Positions 8,375-17,793 of a DNA stretch of 64,000 nt are shown here, piece by piece. Each line of letters opens with the position of its first letter. Within the stretch, counting starts at the first letter, position 1. Both the position numbers and the translations under genes were made by a program. This DNA comes from Planctomycetota bacterium (GTDB lineage Bacteria; Planctomycetota; UBA1135): the NCBI GenBank assembly GCA_021776925.1, contig JAJFFB010000101.1, positions 1-64,000 on the forward strand, read 5' to 3'. Below the pieces are notes generated by a model. That model had not been told where the DNA came from and searched no databases. It saw only the letters and a list, made by a program, of their open reading frames with translations.

Positions 8375-10083
8375 GTAAAAAGAAAAAGAACTCCTTTGGC
8401 CCGGTGGCCTTCACCATCGTTCTCGGTGGCGCCCTGGCTGTGTACGGTTTCGGCCCGGGCGAATGGTTCGGTGCCGAGGAACAAGCCCTGGTCAACGGCG
8501 CCGAGGTGGTCGAGGGGCCAATGAAGATTTCGGTGACCCAGCGCGGCGAACTGTCGGCCAAGAACAGCGTGCAGATCCGCAACCAGCTCGAAGGCCGCAC
8601 CACGATCCTGACCCTGGCTCCTGAAGGGAGCAAGGTCGAGGTGGGCGATCTGCTCGCCGAACTCGATATCTCCTCGATTGTCGAACGCAAGGTGCAACAG
8701 GAGATCGCGGTGCAGAACGGGCGGGCGCAGCTGACCGCCGACACACAGCGCCACGAGATCCAGGAAAGCCAGAACGAAAGCGATATCAAGGCGGCAGAGC
8801 AACGCCTCGAGTTCGCGCGCCAGGATCTCGACAAGTACGTCGAGGGCGACTACCCGCAAGAGCTGGAAAGCGCCCTGGAGGCCATCACCCTGGCCAAGGA
8901 GGAACTCGAGCAGGCCAAGAGCAAATGGGAGTACTCCAAGGGGCTGAATGAAGAGGGCTTCCTCACCTTCACCGAACTTGAAAGCGACTGGCTAGCCTTC
9001 CAGCGCCGCGAGATCAACCTGAAGCAGGCAGAGCGCGCCCAGAAACTGCTTGCGATCTACAAGAACAAGCGCGACACGGATCAGCTCGAGGCCGACATCG
9101 AAGAGGCCGGGCGCGAGCTGGCACGTACCCGATTGCAGGCGCGCGCGCGTTTGGTCGATTTCGAGGCGGCGGTGCAGACCTCCAGCGCCAAGCTGAATCT
9201 GGAAGAAGACGAGCTGAGCAAACTCAACGACCAGATCGGCAAGGGCACGATCCTGTCTCCCGAAGCCGGCCTGGTGGTCTACGCCCGTGAAGCCTCGCGC
9301 TGGGGCCAGGGCGATCCGATCGCCGAGGGCACCGAACTGCGCGAACGCCAGGAAATCATCAGCATTCCGCGCTCCGGAGGCATGATCGTCGAGGCCAGCC
9401 TGCACGAGTCGGTGATCAAGAAGGTCAAGGCCGGGATGGCGTGCAAGGTCCGGGTCGAGGCGATTCCGGGTTCCGTGTTCGAAGGTGAAGTCGCCTTCGT
9501 GTCGATGCTTCCCGACAGCACCAGCTTCTGGTCCAACCCCAACCAGCGCCTGTTCAAGGCCGAGATCCAGGTCCTCAACGGCACCGAGGAAATGCGCCCG
9601 GGCATGTCCTGCAGCGTCGAGATCCTGGTTGACGAGATCGCCAAGACGCTCTTCGTTCCGGTTCAGGCGGTGTTCCAGAACGGCGGCAAGAACATCTGTT
9701 TCCTCGACGGTCCCGACGGCGTGCAAGAGGTCGAGGTCACCACCGGCAAGGACAACGACGTCTCGGTCGAGATCCTCGAAGGGTTGACTGGCGGACAGGT
9801 CGTGCTGATGGCGCCGCCGGCGGGTTTCCAGCTCAAGCCTGGCCCGGTCGAGACCGAAACTCCGGGTGAAGGCGCCGAAGGCGTGCCTCCCGGTATGCCG
9901 GAGGGCGGGTTTCAACGTCCCGAAGGCGGCAGTGGATATCCAGAAGGAGCCCGCCGGCCCGACGGCGGTGGGCGACCCGAAGGCGGAGCCCGCCCAGGTG
10001 GTTCCGGGCGTCCAGGTGGTTCCGGGCGTCCAGGCGGTTCCGGCCGACCAGGTGGCGGCCAAGACCGCGAAGGCAAAGACTGA
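8371..10083 (+). CDS. HlyD/MacA-type periplasmic adaptor (membrane fusion protein) with Gly/Pro-rich tail
   Basis: A 570-residue adaptor with a Lys-rich start, one TM segment (about residues 10-27), a split lipoyl half near 60-95, and a long coiled-coil hairpin (about 110-290; repeated Glu/Gln/Leu heptads). The second lipoyl half (ILSPEAGLVVYAREA), beta-barrel and membrane-proximal domains follow. It should bridge the MacB-like permease and the TolC-like channel made by its neighbours. The coiled coil is long, suggesting a deep periplasmic reach. The last about 80 residues are a Gly/Pro/Glu tail ending in tandem GRPGGS units, unusual for the family and probably disordered. The gene overlaps the upstream stop by four bases. 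Confidence 0.9.
   Translation: MSKKKKNSFGPVAFTIVLGGALAVYGFGPGEWFGAEEQALVNGAEVVEGPMKISVTQRGELSAKNSVQIRNQLEGRTTILTLAPEGSKVEVGDLLAELDISSIVERKVQQEIAVQNGRAQLTADTQRHEIQESQNESDIKAAEQRLEFARQDLDKYVEGDYPQELESALEAITLAKEELEQAKSKWEYSKGLNEEGFLTFTELESDWLAFQRREINLKQAERAQKLLAIYKNKRDTDQLEADIEEAGRELARTRLQARARLVDFEAAVQTSSAKLNLEEDELSKLNDQIGKGTILSPEAGLVVYAREASRWGQGDPIAEGTELRERQEIISIPRSGGMIVEASLHESVIKKVKAGMACKVRVEAIPGSVFEGEVAFVSMLPDSTSFWSNPNQRLFKAEIQVLNGTEEMRPGMSCSVEILVDEIAKTLFVPVQAVFQNGGKNICFLDGPDGVQEVEVTTGKDNDVSVEILEGLTGGQVVLMAPPAGFQLKPGPVETETPGEGAEGVPPGMPEGGFQRPEGGSGYPEGARRPDGGGRPEGGARPGGSGRPGGSGRPGGSGRPGGGQDREGKD
9994..10059 (+). repeat. 18-bp in-frame tandem repeat encoding PGGSGR
   Basis: Three copies of an 18-bp unit (CCAGGTGGTTCCGGGCGT and close variants) plus a partial fourth lie at the 3' end of the adaptor gene. 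The first two copies are identical, and the third differs by three silent or near-silent changes. The unit length keeps the frame, so changes in copy number would lengthen or shorten the tail without a frameshift. Confidence 0.85.
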
Positions 10084-10088
10084 GCGTC

Positions 10089-10796
10089 ATGACTGGCACT
10101 GCAACCCTGGCCCGCCCGGTGGCGGAGCTGATCGACGTCAGCCGCGTCTATCAGATGGGCACCAACGAGGTGCGCGCGCTCGATGGCATCGACTGCGTCT
10201 TCCGCGACGGCGATTACTGGTCGATCATGGGCAGCTCCGGCAGCGGCAAGTCGACCATGCTCAACCTGCTCGGCTGCATCGACCGCCCCACCCACGGCGA
10301 GTACCTGGTCGACGGGATTTCGGTCGGCGACCTCGATGACGACCAGCTGTCGGAGCTGCGCGGCACCCACATCGGTTTCATTTTTCAGTCCTTCAACCTG
10401 ATCTCGCAGTTGAACGTGCTGGAGAACATCATGGTGCCGTTGTTCTACCTCGACGTGCCGCCGGCCGAAGGCGAAGCGCGCGCGGTCGAACTGGCGCGGC
10501 GCGTCGGCCTCGACGACCGCCTCGACCACCGACCCAAGGAATTGTCCGGCGGCCAGCAGCAGCGCGTGGCGATCGCGCGCTCGCTGGTCAACCAGCCTTC
10601 TCTGCTGCTGGCCGACGAAGCCACCGGCAACCTCGACACCGCGACCACCGCCGAGATCCTGGATCTGTTCGACGAATTGCATGACGAGGGCATGACCATT
10701 CTGCTGGTGACCCACGAAGCAGACGTCGGCAGCCGCACCTCCCAGACCCTATGGCTGAAGGACGGTCGCGTCGACAAGGTCCTGCAGAACCGTTGA
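10089..10796 (+). CDS. MacB/LolD-type ABC transporter ATP-binding protein
   Basis: A 235-residue ATPase with Walker A GSSGSGKST near residue 47, the Q-loop in IGFIFQSFNL, signature LSGGQQQR near 152, Walker B LLLADEATGNLD near 172 and the H-loop VTHEAD. This subfamily powers mechanotransmission transporters (MacAB, LolCDE, FtsEX) rather than classic substrate translocation. The start is 5 bp after the adaptor stop and the gene ends 5 bp before its permease. It is the energy unit of the tripartite export system 6698-12076. Confidence 0.95.
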   Translation: MTGTATLARPVAELIDVSRVYQMGTNEVRALDGIDCVFRDGDYWSIMGSSGSGKSTMLNLLGCIDRPTHGEYLVDGISVGDLDDDQLSELRGTHIGFIFQSFNLISQLNVLENIMVPLFYLDVPPAEGEARAVELARRVGLDDRLDHRPKELSGGQQQRVAIARSLVNQPSLLLADEATGNLDTATTAEILDLFDELHDEGMTILLVTHEADVGSRTSQTLWLKDGRVDKVLQNR

Positions 10797-10801
10797 CCAT
10801 T

Positions 10802-12076
10802 ATGTTCGGCAACAACACCTTCCTGCGTACCTTCCGCCTCGGTGTCAAGAGTCTGATGCTGCACAAATTGCGCAGCATGCTGACCACCCTCGGCATGCTC
10901 TTCGGGGTCGCCAGCGTGGTCGCCATGCTCGCCATCGGCGAAGGCGCGAGCAAGGAAGCGCAGGACCAGATCAAGCAGCTCGGCTCGCAGAACATCATCC
11001 TGCGCAGCATCAAGCCCCCCGAGGACATGGTCAGCAACCAGACCGTGCGCGTCTCGGTCTACGGCCTGACGGTGGCCGACTTCGACCGCATCAAGGCGAC
11101 CTACCCGTGGGCCAAGTCGGTGGTCCCGGTGCGCATGCTGCAACAAGAGGCACGAGTCGGCAAGCGGCTACTCAATCCGCGCGTGCTCGCCACCACGCCG
11201 ACCTACCTCGAGGCGACCGGCCGCGTCATCCACGAAGGCCGCTTCCTCAATGATCGCGACGAAGCGGGCTTCGCCAACGTCTGCGTGCTCGGCTACGAAG
11301 TCGCGCGCTATCTGTTCCCGTTCGAGTCGCCGGTGGGCAAGCGTGTCAAGCTCGGTGCCGACTACTTCCACGTGATCGGCACCATGCTGCCGCGGGTCCC
11401 GATCGGCAGCGACCAGCCCGACGCCGGCACCGCGGTCACCGAAGAGATCCTGATTCCGCTGTCCACCGGGCGCCTGTGGTTCGGTGACATGCAGGTCAAG
11501 ATCCGCTCGGGCTCGCGCGAGATGGAACAGGTCGAACTGCACGAGATCGTGCTCGCGGTCGATCGACCGGAAAGCGTGCTGGTGGCCGCCGCTGCCACCC
11601 GCGAGATGATGAAACGTTTCCACAAGGACATCGACTACGAAGTCGTGGTGCCGTTGGAACTGCTGCTGCGCGAAGAAGCCACCAAGCGCATTTTCAAGAT
11701 CGTGCTCGCGTCGATCGCCGGCATCAGCCTGCTGGTCGGCGGCATCGGCATCATGAACGTGATGCTGGCCACCGTCACCGAGCGCACCCGCGAGATCGGC
11801 GTGCGCCGCGCGCTCGGTGCCAAGCGCAAGCACATCGTCATGCAGTTCCTGGTCGAGACCGTGGTCCTGTCGGTGGGCGGTGGCGTGCTCGGCATCGGCC
11901 TCGGCCTGGCGATCCCCAAGATCGTCGAGGTCTACACCGACATGGAGCCCGTCCTGACGGTGGCCGCACCGGCCCTGGCCTTTGCGATTTCGGTTGGAGT
12001 GGGCCTGCTGTTCGGCATGTACCCCGCCTGGCGCGCCGCCAACATGGACCCGGTCGAGGCCTTGCGCCACGAATAA
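10802..12076 (+). CDS. MacB-like ABC transporter permease
   Basis: A 424-residue protein with the MacB/FtsX topology: one TM helix at residues about 25-45 (MLTTLGMLFGVASVVAMLAIG), a large periplasmic MacB_PCD domain, then three C-terminal TM helices and the terminal signature PAWRAANMDPVEALRHE. I place the start at the ATG at 10802, directly after the ATPase gene. An upstream in-frame ATG would put 17 extra residues inside that gene. With the adaptor and TolC-like protein it should form a MacAB-TolC-type exporter for peptides, lipids, siderophores or glycolipids; the cargo is not evident. Confidence 0.92.
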   Translation: MFGNNTFLRTFRLGVKSLMLHKLRSMLTTLGMLFGVASVVAMLAIGEGASKEAQDQIKQLGSQNIILRSIKPPEDMVSNQTVRVSVYGLTVADFDRIKATYPWAKSVVPVRMLQQEARVGKRLLNPRVLATTPTYLEATGRVIHEGRFLNDRDEAGFANVCVLGYEVARYLFPFESPVGKRVKLGADYFHVIGTMLPRVPIGSDQPDAGTAVTEEILIPLSTGRLWFGDMQVKIRSGSREMEQVELHEIVLAVDRPESVLVAAAATREMMKRFHKDIDYEVVVPLELLLREEATKRIFKIVLASIAGISLLVGGIGIMNVMLATVTERTREIGVRRALGAKRKHIVMQFLVETVVLSVGGGVLGIGLGLAIPKIVEVYTDMEPVLTVAAPALAFAISVGVGLLFGMYPAWRAANMDPVEALRHE

Positions 12077-12077
12077 G

Positions 12078-14492
12078 GTGACCGGCCGCTGGCGGTGGTC
12101 CGCTGAGCTTCCCGCGATCACCGGGGCTGCCGCCGAATCGCGCGTCTTTCTTGAACTGCCGGCGGTCGGCGGTAGATGGCGCCTCTGCTGCGGCGGCGTA
12201 ATCCTGGCAACCGGTGAGAGCAGCTGGACCGCGCAGCGCATCGACTGCAGCGCACTCATCCCAGCCGGCCAGGGCGCTGCTTCAAGCCCCATTCAACAGG
12301 TCGAGCTCGAGGTCGGAACGCAACCGGTCGAGCTCGAGGTCGAAGCGCAACCGAACTGGCGCCACCAGGGCTTCCTCGGCGTGATCGGCCACCCCCCCCT
12401 CGGCCTGTGGCAGGAACCCCGTTGGCGCCGGAGCGGACCTGTTGCTCTCCTCACCCCCCCTCTTTTGCGCTGGCACCAGGGCACGCTGACCATCGAGCTC
12501 GAACTCGACGGGGCAACTGCCGCCGAGGTAAAGGTGACCGTGGCCCAGGTCTCCGACGGGCCCACACCAGGACCACGGGCCTGCACCCAAGAAGAAGGAA
12601 CGCAGCGATGGAGGGTGGATTGGCCCGAGCCGCCGCCTTGGAACCCCGATCGTCCGTGCCACCAGAAGATCGAAGTCCGCGTGGTCGTCGACGGAGTTCT
12701 CAGTGACCTGCACACCATAGATCTCGCCCGCGCGTGCCTGGACCACGAAGGCGAAAGCCTGCTGCTGAACGATGCTCCGTTGCGCGTGCAGGGATTGCTC
12801 CACTGGGGCTACTACCCGCACCTGGACGGACCCCAGCCGGGCGAGCATGAACTGCGCGAGGAGATCCGCCAGATGAAGGCGCGCGGTTTCAACCTGCTGA
12901 AAGCCTGCCTGTGGCTGCCACCGCACTCCTTTCTGCGCGTCTGCACCGAAGAGGGCATGGCGGTCTGGCTCGAGTACCCGCTGTGGGACCAGCCGCTCGA
13001 CCGGCACAGTCTGGATGAGGACCTGCACACCTACGCGGCCTTCGCCCGGCACGATGCGCAGCACCCCTGCGTGATCCTGCGCACCTTGAGCTGCGAAAAC
13101 GACCGCATCGACGCCGAGGCAGGAGCGGCGGTGCGCGAGCGGGTGCGCGCCCTGGCGCCGAACGGCCTGGTCAATCTGAACAGCGCCTGGATCGATCACA
13201 ATCCGGCGCCGGCCTTTTACGACGAGCACCCCTACCTGCACAACGCGCAGTGGCCGGCCTATCTGCAGCGCACCCGCCGCGTGCTGGATGCGCGGCCCAA
13301 GTTGCCGCTGATCCTGGGCGAGACCATGGCCTTCGACGCGCTCGAAGATCACCAGTCCCGGCAGGCGGCGGTGGCCATGCGCCGCGTGCAGGTCGAACAA
13401 TTGCGTGAAGTCTTCCCCGACGCCGGTTACGTCGTCTGCGCGGCGCGCGATATCCCGCAATCGCCGCTCGGGGTGCAGGACCAGAACGGCACCTGGAAGA
13501 CCCCGGTCGAGGAATGGGCGTGGCAGCGACCGGTGCGACCCCGGCCTGCCCCCACCGTAGGCGGCAATCTCACGCTGGATGACCTGCGCGCCTTGCTGCC
13601 ACCATCGGTGAGCGTATGCCTGCAACTTGGAGAAGCCGAGCGAGCCCAGCTGCTGCAGGGAGGCGACCTCTTGCATCTGGCCGGACCGCGCAGCGCTTCC
13701 TGGCGCACCCCCGAACACACCTTCTGGAGTCCGGTCGCCGGCTACGACGCGGTCCGGATCGACGCCGAGCTGCGCTCGTTGCTGCAACAAGGTCTGTTGT
13801 TCGAATACTTCAGCGGACGCGCCCTGCAAGCGCCGCCGGCCGGACAGGCCCGCGTGCTGGCGCATACCGTCGACGTGCACGACCGCAGCTGCGCGGGCAG
13901 CATGCAGCCTTTCGTGCTCGCCGCGCGCGTCGGTGCCGGCCGCCTGCTGGTCAGCTCCTTGCGCTGGGATCACATCGCCGCCCAGGATCTGCACCGCCGC
14001 CTGGTCGAAAGCGTGCTGCTGTCGCCGGCCGCCGACCTGCCGCGCCTGGAACTTCCGCCGCCCGCACGCAGCCTGTTCCTCGACGGCCCGTGGCGGCTGC
14101 GCGGCCCGGGCGTTCGCGATGGCGAGCAGCGACTGAACCCGGGAACGATGCTGCACAACGGCGCCGCCAACGCCGTCTGCGGCTGGGTCGACGCCGAGGC
14201 CGACTGGCAGCATCCTGGAGATTGGAGCGGGCCCTGCTGGCTGCGCGCCGAGGCCATTGGCGACGGCTTCGAACTGCACATCGACGGCACCCTGGTGTTG
14301 CGCCATGGCCGCCCAGGAATGACCTGGGACGCCGGTCGTGATCTGCCCGCCAGCCTTGAAGTCAGCGCCCACTTGCTCCCCGGCCACCGCCACCGCCTGC
14401 ACCTGCGCACCAAGGACCACCGCGGCGCCGGAGTGCTCGTCGGCCCACTGTATCTGTGTGATCGCGACCCGCAGGAAGGCCTACTCTACTGA
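12078..14492 (+). CDS. Glycoside hydrolase family 2-like protein, no signal peptide
   Basis: An 804-residue protein starting at GTG 12078, one base after the permease stop. The N-terminal about 210 residues are beta-rich. The centre is a GH2-type TIM barrel: LLNDAPLRVQG opening, a probable acid/base Glu in LSCEND near residue 337 and a probable nucleophile Glu in LILGETMA near 412. The C-terminus has a flavodoxin-like/beta-galactosidase-trimer-like region and a final jelly-roll around LFLDGPWRLRGPG. The sequence is divergent from known beta-galactosidases or glucuronidases, so substrate specificity is open. With no export signal it should cleave sugars brought in by the adjacent importer. Confidence 0.75.
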   Translation: MTGRWRWSAELPAITGAAAESRVFLELPAVGGRWRLCCGGVILATGESSWTAQRIDCSALIPAGQGAASSPIQQVELEVGTQPVELEVEAQPNWRHQGFLGVIGHPPLGLWQEPRWRRSGPVALLTPPLLRWHQGTLTIELELDGATAAEVKVTVAQVSDGPTPGPRACTQEEGTQRWRVDWPEPPPWNPDRPCHQKIEVRVVVDGVLSDLHTIDLARACLDHEGESLLLNDAPLRVQGLLHWGYYPHLDGPQPGEHELREEIRQMKARGFNLLKACLWLPPHSFLRVCTEEGMAVWLEYPLWDQPLDRHSLDEDLHTYAAFARHDAQHPCVILRTLSCENDRIDAEAGAAVRERVRALAPNGLVNLNSAWIDHNPAPAFYDEHPYLHNAQWPAYLQRTRRVLDARPKLPLILGETMAFDALEDHQSRQAAVAMRRVQVEQLREVFPDAGYVVCAARDIPQSPLGVQDQNGTWKTPVEEWAWQRPVRPRPAPTVGGNLTLDDLRALLPPSVSVCLQLGEAERAQLLQGGDLLHLAGPRSASWRTPEHTFWSPVAGYDAVRIDAELRSLLQQGLLFEYFSGRALQAPPAGQARVLAHTVDVHDRSCAGSMQPFVLAARVGAGRLLVSSLRWDHIAAQDLHRRLVESVLLSPAADLPRLELPPPARSLFLDGPWRLRGPGVRDGEQRLNPGTMLHNGAANAVCGWVDAEADWQHPGDWSGPCWLRAEAIGDGFELHIDGTLVLRHGRPGMTWDAGRDLPASLEVSAHLLPGHRHRLHLRTKDHRGAGVLVGPLYLCDRDPQEGLLY

Positions 14493-14494
14493 TC

Positions 14495-15499
14495 ATGGCC
14501 GCACTGGAACTGCGCCGCCTGAGCAAGTCCTTTGGCGATCACCAGGTGGTCGATGCCATCGATCTGCAGGTGACCGACGGCGAATTCCTGGTCCTGGTCG
14601 GCGCCTCCGGCTGTGGCAAGTCGACCATCCTGCGCCTGATCGCCGGGCTGGAGAAAGCCGATGCCGGCGACGTCCGCATCGGCGGCCACAGCGTGCTCGA
14701 TCGCGACCCGGGCGATCGCGACGTCGCCATGGTATTCCAGAACTACGCCCTCTATCCGCACATGACGGTGCGGCGCAACATCGCATTTCCGCTACGCATG
14801 GCGCGCATGCCGCGCGAGCAGGTGCGCGCGCGCAGTGAAGAGGCGGCGGCCATGCTCGGTATCGGCGAGCTGCTCGAGCGCAAGCCGTCGCAGCTTTCCG
14901 GCGGCCAGCAACAACGCGTGGCACTGGCGCGCGCCCTGGTGCGGCGGCCTCAGGTGTTTCTTTTTGATGAACCGCTGTCCAACGTCGACGCCCGCCTGCG
15001 CGCCGAGATGCGCGCCGAACTCGCGCGCCTGCATCAGCGCCTCGGCGCGACGATGATCTACGTCACCCACGACCAGGTCGAAGCGATGACCCTTGGCGAT
15101 CGCATTGCGGTGCTGCACCAGGGCCGGGTGCAGCAGGTCGGCACTCCGCTTGAGGTATACAACTGTCCGGCCAATTCCTTCGTCGCCGCATTCCTCGGCT
15201 CCCCGCCGATGAATCTGCTGCCGGCCGCGGCCACGCCGTGGGCGGACCCGCTTGGAGCGAATGCCGTCATCGGTTTCCGTCCACAACAGGCGCGACTCGG
15301 CGGATCCCTGCAAGGAAGGGTGGAGCTGGTTGAAGAACTCGGCAGCGAGAGCCTGGTGCACGTCCGCTGTGGCGACCACGCGGTGGTGTTGTCGCTGACC
15401 CCTGGCCACGGGTTGGGCCCCGGCGAGCCCGTCGGGGTGGCGGTCGAGGCGCCACACCTGCATCACTTCGACCGCGACAGCGGAGTGCGCCTGCCGTGA
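14495..15499 (+). CDS. Sugar ABC importer ATPase (MalK/UgpC/MsmX type)
   Basis: A 334-residue protein with Walker A GASGCGKST near residue 39, Q-loop FQNYALYPHM (the YALYPHM form is typical of sugar importers), signature LSGGQQQR near 133, Walker B VFLFDEPLSNVD near 155 and H-loop YVTHDQ. A shortened TOBE/regulatory domain of about 95 residues follows and is smaller than that of MalK. It starts two bases after the GH2-like gene and overlaps the next gene by four bases (GTGA). It energises the importer encoded at 15496-18584. Confidence 0.93.
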   Translation: MAALELRRLSKSFGDHQVVDAIDLQVTDGEFLVLVGASGCGKSTILRLIAGLEKADAGDVRIGGHSVLDRDPGDRDVAMVFQNYALYPHMTVRRNIAFPLRMARMPREQVRARSEEAAAMLGIGELLERKPSQLSGGQQQRVALARALVRRPQVFLFDEPLSNVDARLRAEMRAELARLHQRLGATMIYVTHDQVEAMTLGDRIAVLHQGRVQQVGTPLEVYNCPANSFVAAFLGSPPMNLLPAAATPWADPLGANAVIGFRPQQARLGGSLQGRVELVEELGSESLVHVRCGDHAVVLSLTPGHGLGPGEPVGVAVEAPHLHHFDRDSGVRLP

Positions 15500-17793
15500 T
15501 CGCCGGCCTGGTGCTCGCCGCTCTTGCCGCTCCTGCTGCGGAATACACCTGGTCCGCAGCGAAGGTCGGGGCTCCGTCGGGCGGTGCAAGTCCTGCGGCG
15601 CAAGAACCGGTGGTGCTGCGGGTGATGACCCACGAGCGCTGGTTCGCCGGCTTCGCCTACATGGAGCAAGTGACCGAGCAGTTCGAACGCGAGCACCCCG
15701 GGGTCAAGGTCGAGCTGATCAGTTCCAGCGGCGGCAGCGGCAGCCGCGACAAGATCAAGTTCGCGCTGGCCGGGGACCTGCCGATCGACGTCACCTGGAT
15801 CGACGTCACCGAATTCTCTTCCTTCCTCGAAGAGGAAGTGCTGGTCGATCTGCAGCAATATTTCGACGCCGATGCGGAGTGGCACGAAGAGGAGTATTTC
15901 GCCAGCATCCTGGCGGGAATGAAGGACACGCGCGGCCACCTCTACGGCCTGCCCAGCACCTTCAATCCCTACGTCATGTACGTCAACCGCAGCTTGCTTG
16001 CCGAGCACGGCATCGCGGTTCCCGCCGACGACTGGACCTGGGACGACCTGCTGCGCATCGCGCGCCAGGTCACCCGCGACCTCGACGGGGACGGACGCAG
16101 CGACCAGTTCGGCGTGTCGCTGACCCAGTGGCTGCAGGCGATCACCCCGTGGATCTGGCAGAACGGCGGGCGCCTGCTCGATGAAAACGGCCGCGTCGCT
16201 CTGGATGAGCCCGCCACCATCGAAGCGGTGGCTTTTCTGCAGTCGCTGCTGCACGAGGAGAAGGTGGCCAGCGACGACGCCACCTTTGCCAACCAACTTT
16301 CGGTCAGCCTGTTCCAGGCCGGCAGGGTTGCGTTCTACGGTCCGGTCGGTTTCTGGGAGAGCTACCGCTTCCGCGAGATCCAGGACTTCGAATGGGACTA
16401 CCTGCCGCTGCCGCGCGGCAAGCAGGCAGCAACCGCGGTGGCGATGCGCTTTTACTGCGTGCCGCGCACCGCGCGCCATCCGCAGCTCGCCTACGAATTC
16501 GTCCGTGCACTGGCCGGGCCGGTGATGCAGCGCGGCCTGGCGCAGATCGGCAATGGCGTCCCGGGCCTGATCTCGGCGGCGCGCAGCGATGCCTTCCTCG
16601 ACCCGGACACGCCGCAGCGCGAAGAAGTCTTCCTGCAGGTGCTGGACGGCGCGCGCTTCATGCCGATCCGGGTAAATTGGGCCGAGATCCAGGATCAGAG
16701 CGCGGCGCTGCTCGAACAGGCCCTGCTGCTGAACACCTTGAGCGCCGAGGAAGCGTGCCGTCGCGCCGCCGCCGCCGCCAATGAAAGCCTGCAGCGGCGC
16801 GCCCAGATTCGCACGCGGGCGCCGCTCGGCAAGGGCTGGTTCCTCGCCGCCCAGGCGCTGGTCCCCTTGTTGTTCGCGGCGTGGCTGCTGCTGCGCCTGC
16901 CGCGGCGCAGCAGGCGCGGGGAACGACACGCCTGGATGTTCCTGGCGCCATGGGCGATCGGCTTCGTCTTTCTGCTCGCCGGCCCGGCCCTGGTCTCGGC
17001 GCTGCTCTCGCTCAGCGAGTGGAGCCCGGTGCAGGACCTCGACCAGGCGCGCTGGATGGGCCTCGACCAGTACCGCCGCCTGGCCGCCGACCCGACCTTT
17101 CACGCCAGCCTGCGGGTGACTTTGTACTACGCGCTACTTGCTGTACCTCTGCAGTTGGCGGTCGCACTCGGCCTTGCCATGCTGCTGCAACGGCCGGCGC
17201 GCACGCAGGGATTCGCGCGCACCGTGTTCTATCTTCCGGCGATTCTTTCCCCGGTGATCCTCGGCGCGATGTGGCGCTGGATCCTCGATGGGGATCTCGG
17301 TGCGATCAACAGCGGCCTGGCGTGGCTCGGCCTGCGCGGCCCCGACTGGCTCAAGGATCCATCTTGGGTGGTGCCCAGTTTTGTCCTGATGAGCCTGTGG
17401 ACGGTGGGCGCGCAGATGCTGGTGTTCCTCGCCGGGCTGCAGGGACTGGACCCGCGCCAGATCGAGGCCGCGCGCATGGATGGCGCCGGGCGCTGGCGCC
17501 GTTTCGTTCACGTCATCCTGCCCGCGCTCAGTCCGATCCTGCTCTTCAACCTGATCGTCGGTCTGATCAACGCTTTCCAGATCTTTGCGCAGCCCTTCGT
17601 CATGACCCAGGGCGGCCCCGGCAACGAAAGCCGCTTCCTGGTCCTGTACCTCTACGACCAGGCCTTCCGCTACCTGCGCATGGGATATGCCAGCACCCTG
17701 GCGTGGGTGTTGCTGGCGATGGTGGCGCTGCTCACGCTGGTGATTCTGCGCACCTCGCGGCGCTGGGTGCATTACGCCGGGAGGCCACGATGA
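15496..17793 (+). CDS. Fused extracellular sugar-binding protein and MalF-type permease
   Basis: One uninterrupted 765-residue frame starting at GTG 15496. Residues 1-15 form a signal or anchor helix. About 35-430 is a family-1 solute-binding domain (VLRVMTHERWFAGFAYMEQV, then YGLPSTFNPYVMYVNRSLL and ENGRVALDEP). A TM segment near 450-470 leads into a complete binding-protein-dependent permease with about six further TM helices and the EAA loop EAARMDGAGRWRRF near 656. Sugar importers normally make these as separate proteins, and no separate binding-protein gene is present here. The junction shows no frameshift or stop. It overlaps the next permease gene by ATGA. The substrate is probably an oligosaccharide released by the neighbouring hydrolases. 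Confidence 0.9.
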   Translation: MIAGLVLAALAAPAAEYTWSAAKVGAPSGGASPAAQEPVVLRVMTHERWFAGFAYMEQVTEQFEREHPGVKVELISSSGGSGSRDKIKFALAGDLPIDVTWIDVTEFSSFLEEEVLVDLQQYFDADAEWHEEEYFASILAGMKDTRGHLYGLPSTFNPYVMYVNRSLLAEHGIAVPADDWTWDDLLRIARQVTRDLDGDGRSDQFGVSLTQWLQAITPWIWQNGGRLLDENGRVALDEPATIEAVAFLQSLLHEEKVASDDATFANQLSVSLFQAGRVAFYGPVGFWESYRFREIQDFEWDYLPLPRGKQAATAVAMRFYCVPRTARHPQLAYEFVRALAGPVMQRGLAQIGNGVPGLISAARSDAFLDPDTPQREEVFLQVLDGARFMPIRVNWAEIQDQSAALLEQALLLNTLSAEEACRRAAAAANESLQRRAQIRTRAPLGKGWFLAAQALVPLLFAAWLLLRLPRRSRRGERHAWMFLAPWAIGFVFLLAGPALVSALLSLSEWSPVQDLDQARWMGLDQYRRLAADPTFHASLRVTLYYALLAVPLQLAVALGLAMLLQRPARTQGFARTVFYLPAILSPVILGAMWRWILDGDLGAINSGLAWLGLRGPDWLKDPSWVVPSFVLMSLWTVGAQMLVFLAGLQGLDPRQIEAARMDGAGRWRRFVHVILPALSPILLFNLIVGLINAFQIFAQPFVMTQGGPGNESRFLVLYLYDQAFRYLRMGYASTLAWVLLAMVALLTLVILRTSRRWVHYAGRPR

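Noticed and set aside
12282-14420. Long open frame on the minus strand opposite the GH2-like gene
   Set aside because: It is His/Gln/Arg/Val-rich with no domain or signal and mirrors high G+C codon bias of the plus-strand gene; many similar antisense frames occur across the window.
16780-16960. Possible frameshift or missing stop/start creating the binding protein-permease fusion
   Set aside because: The frame is continuous with normal codon use, the linker encodes a plausible TM helix, and no separate start with a ribosome binding site is seen; kept as a real fusion, with resequencing suggested.
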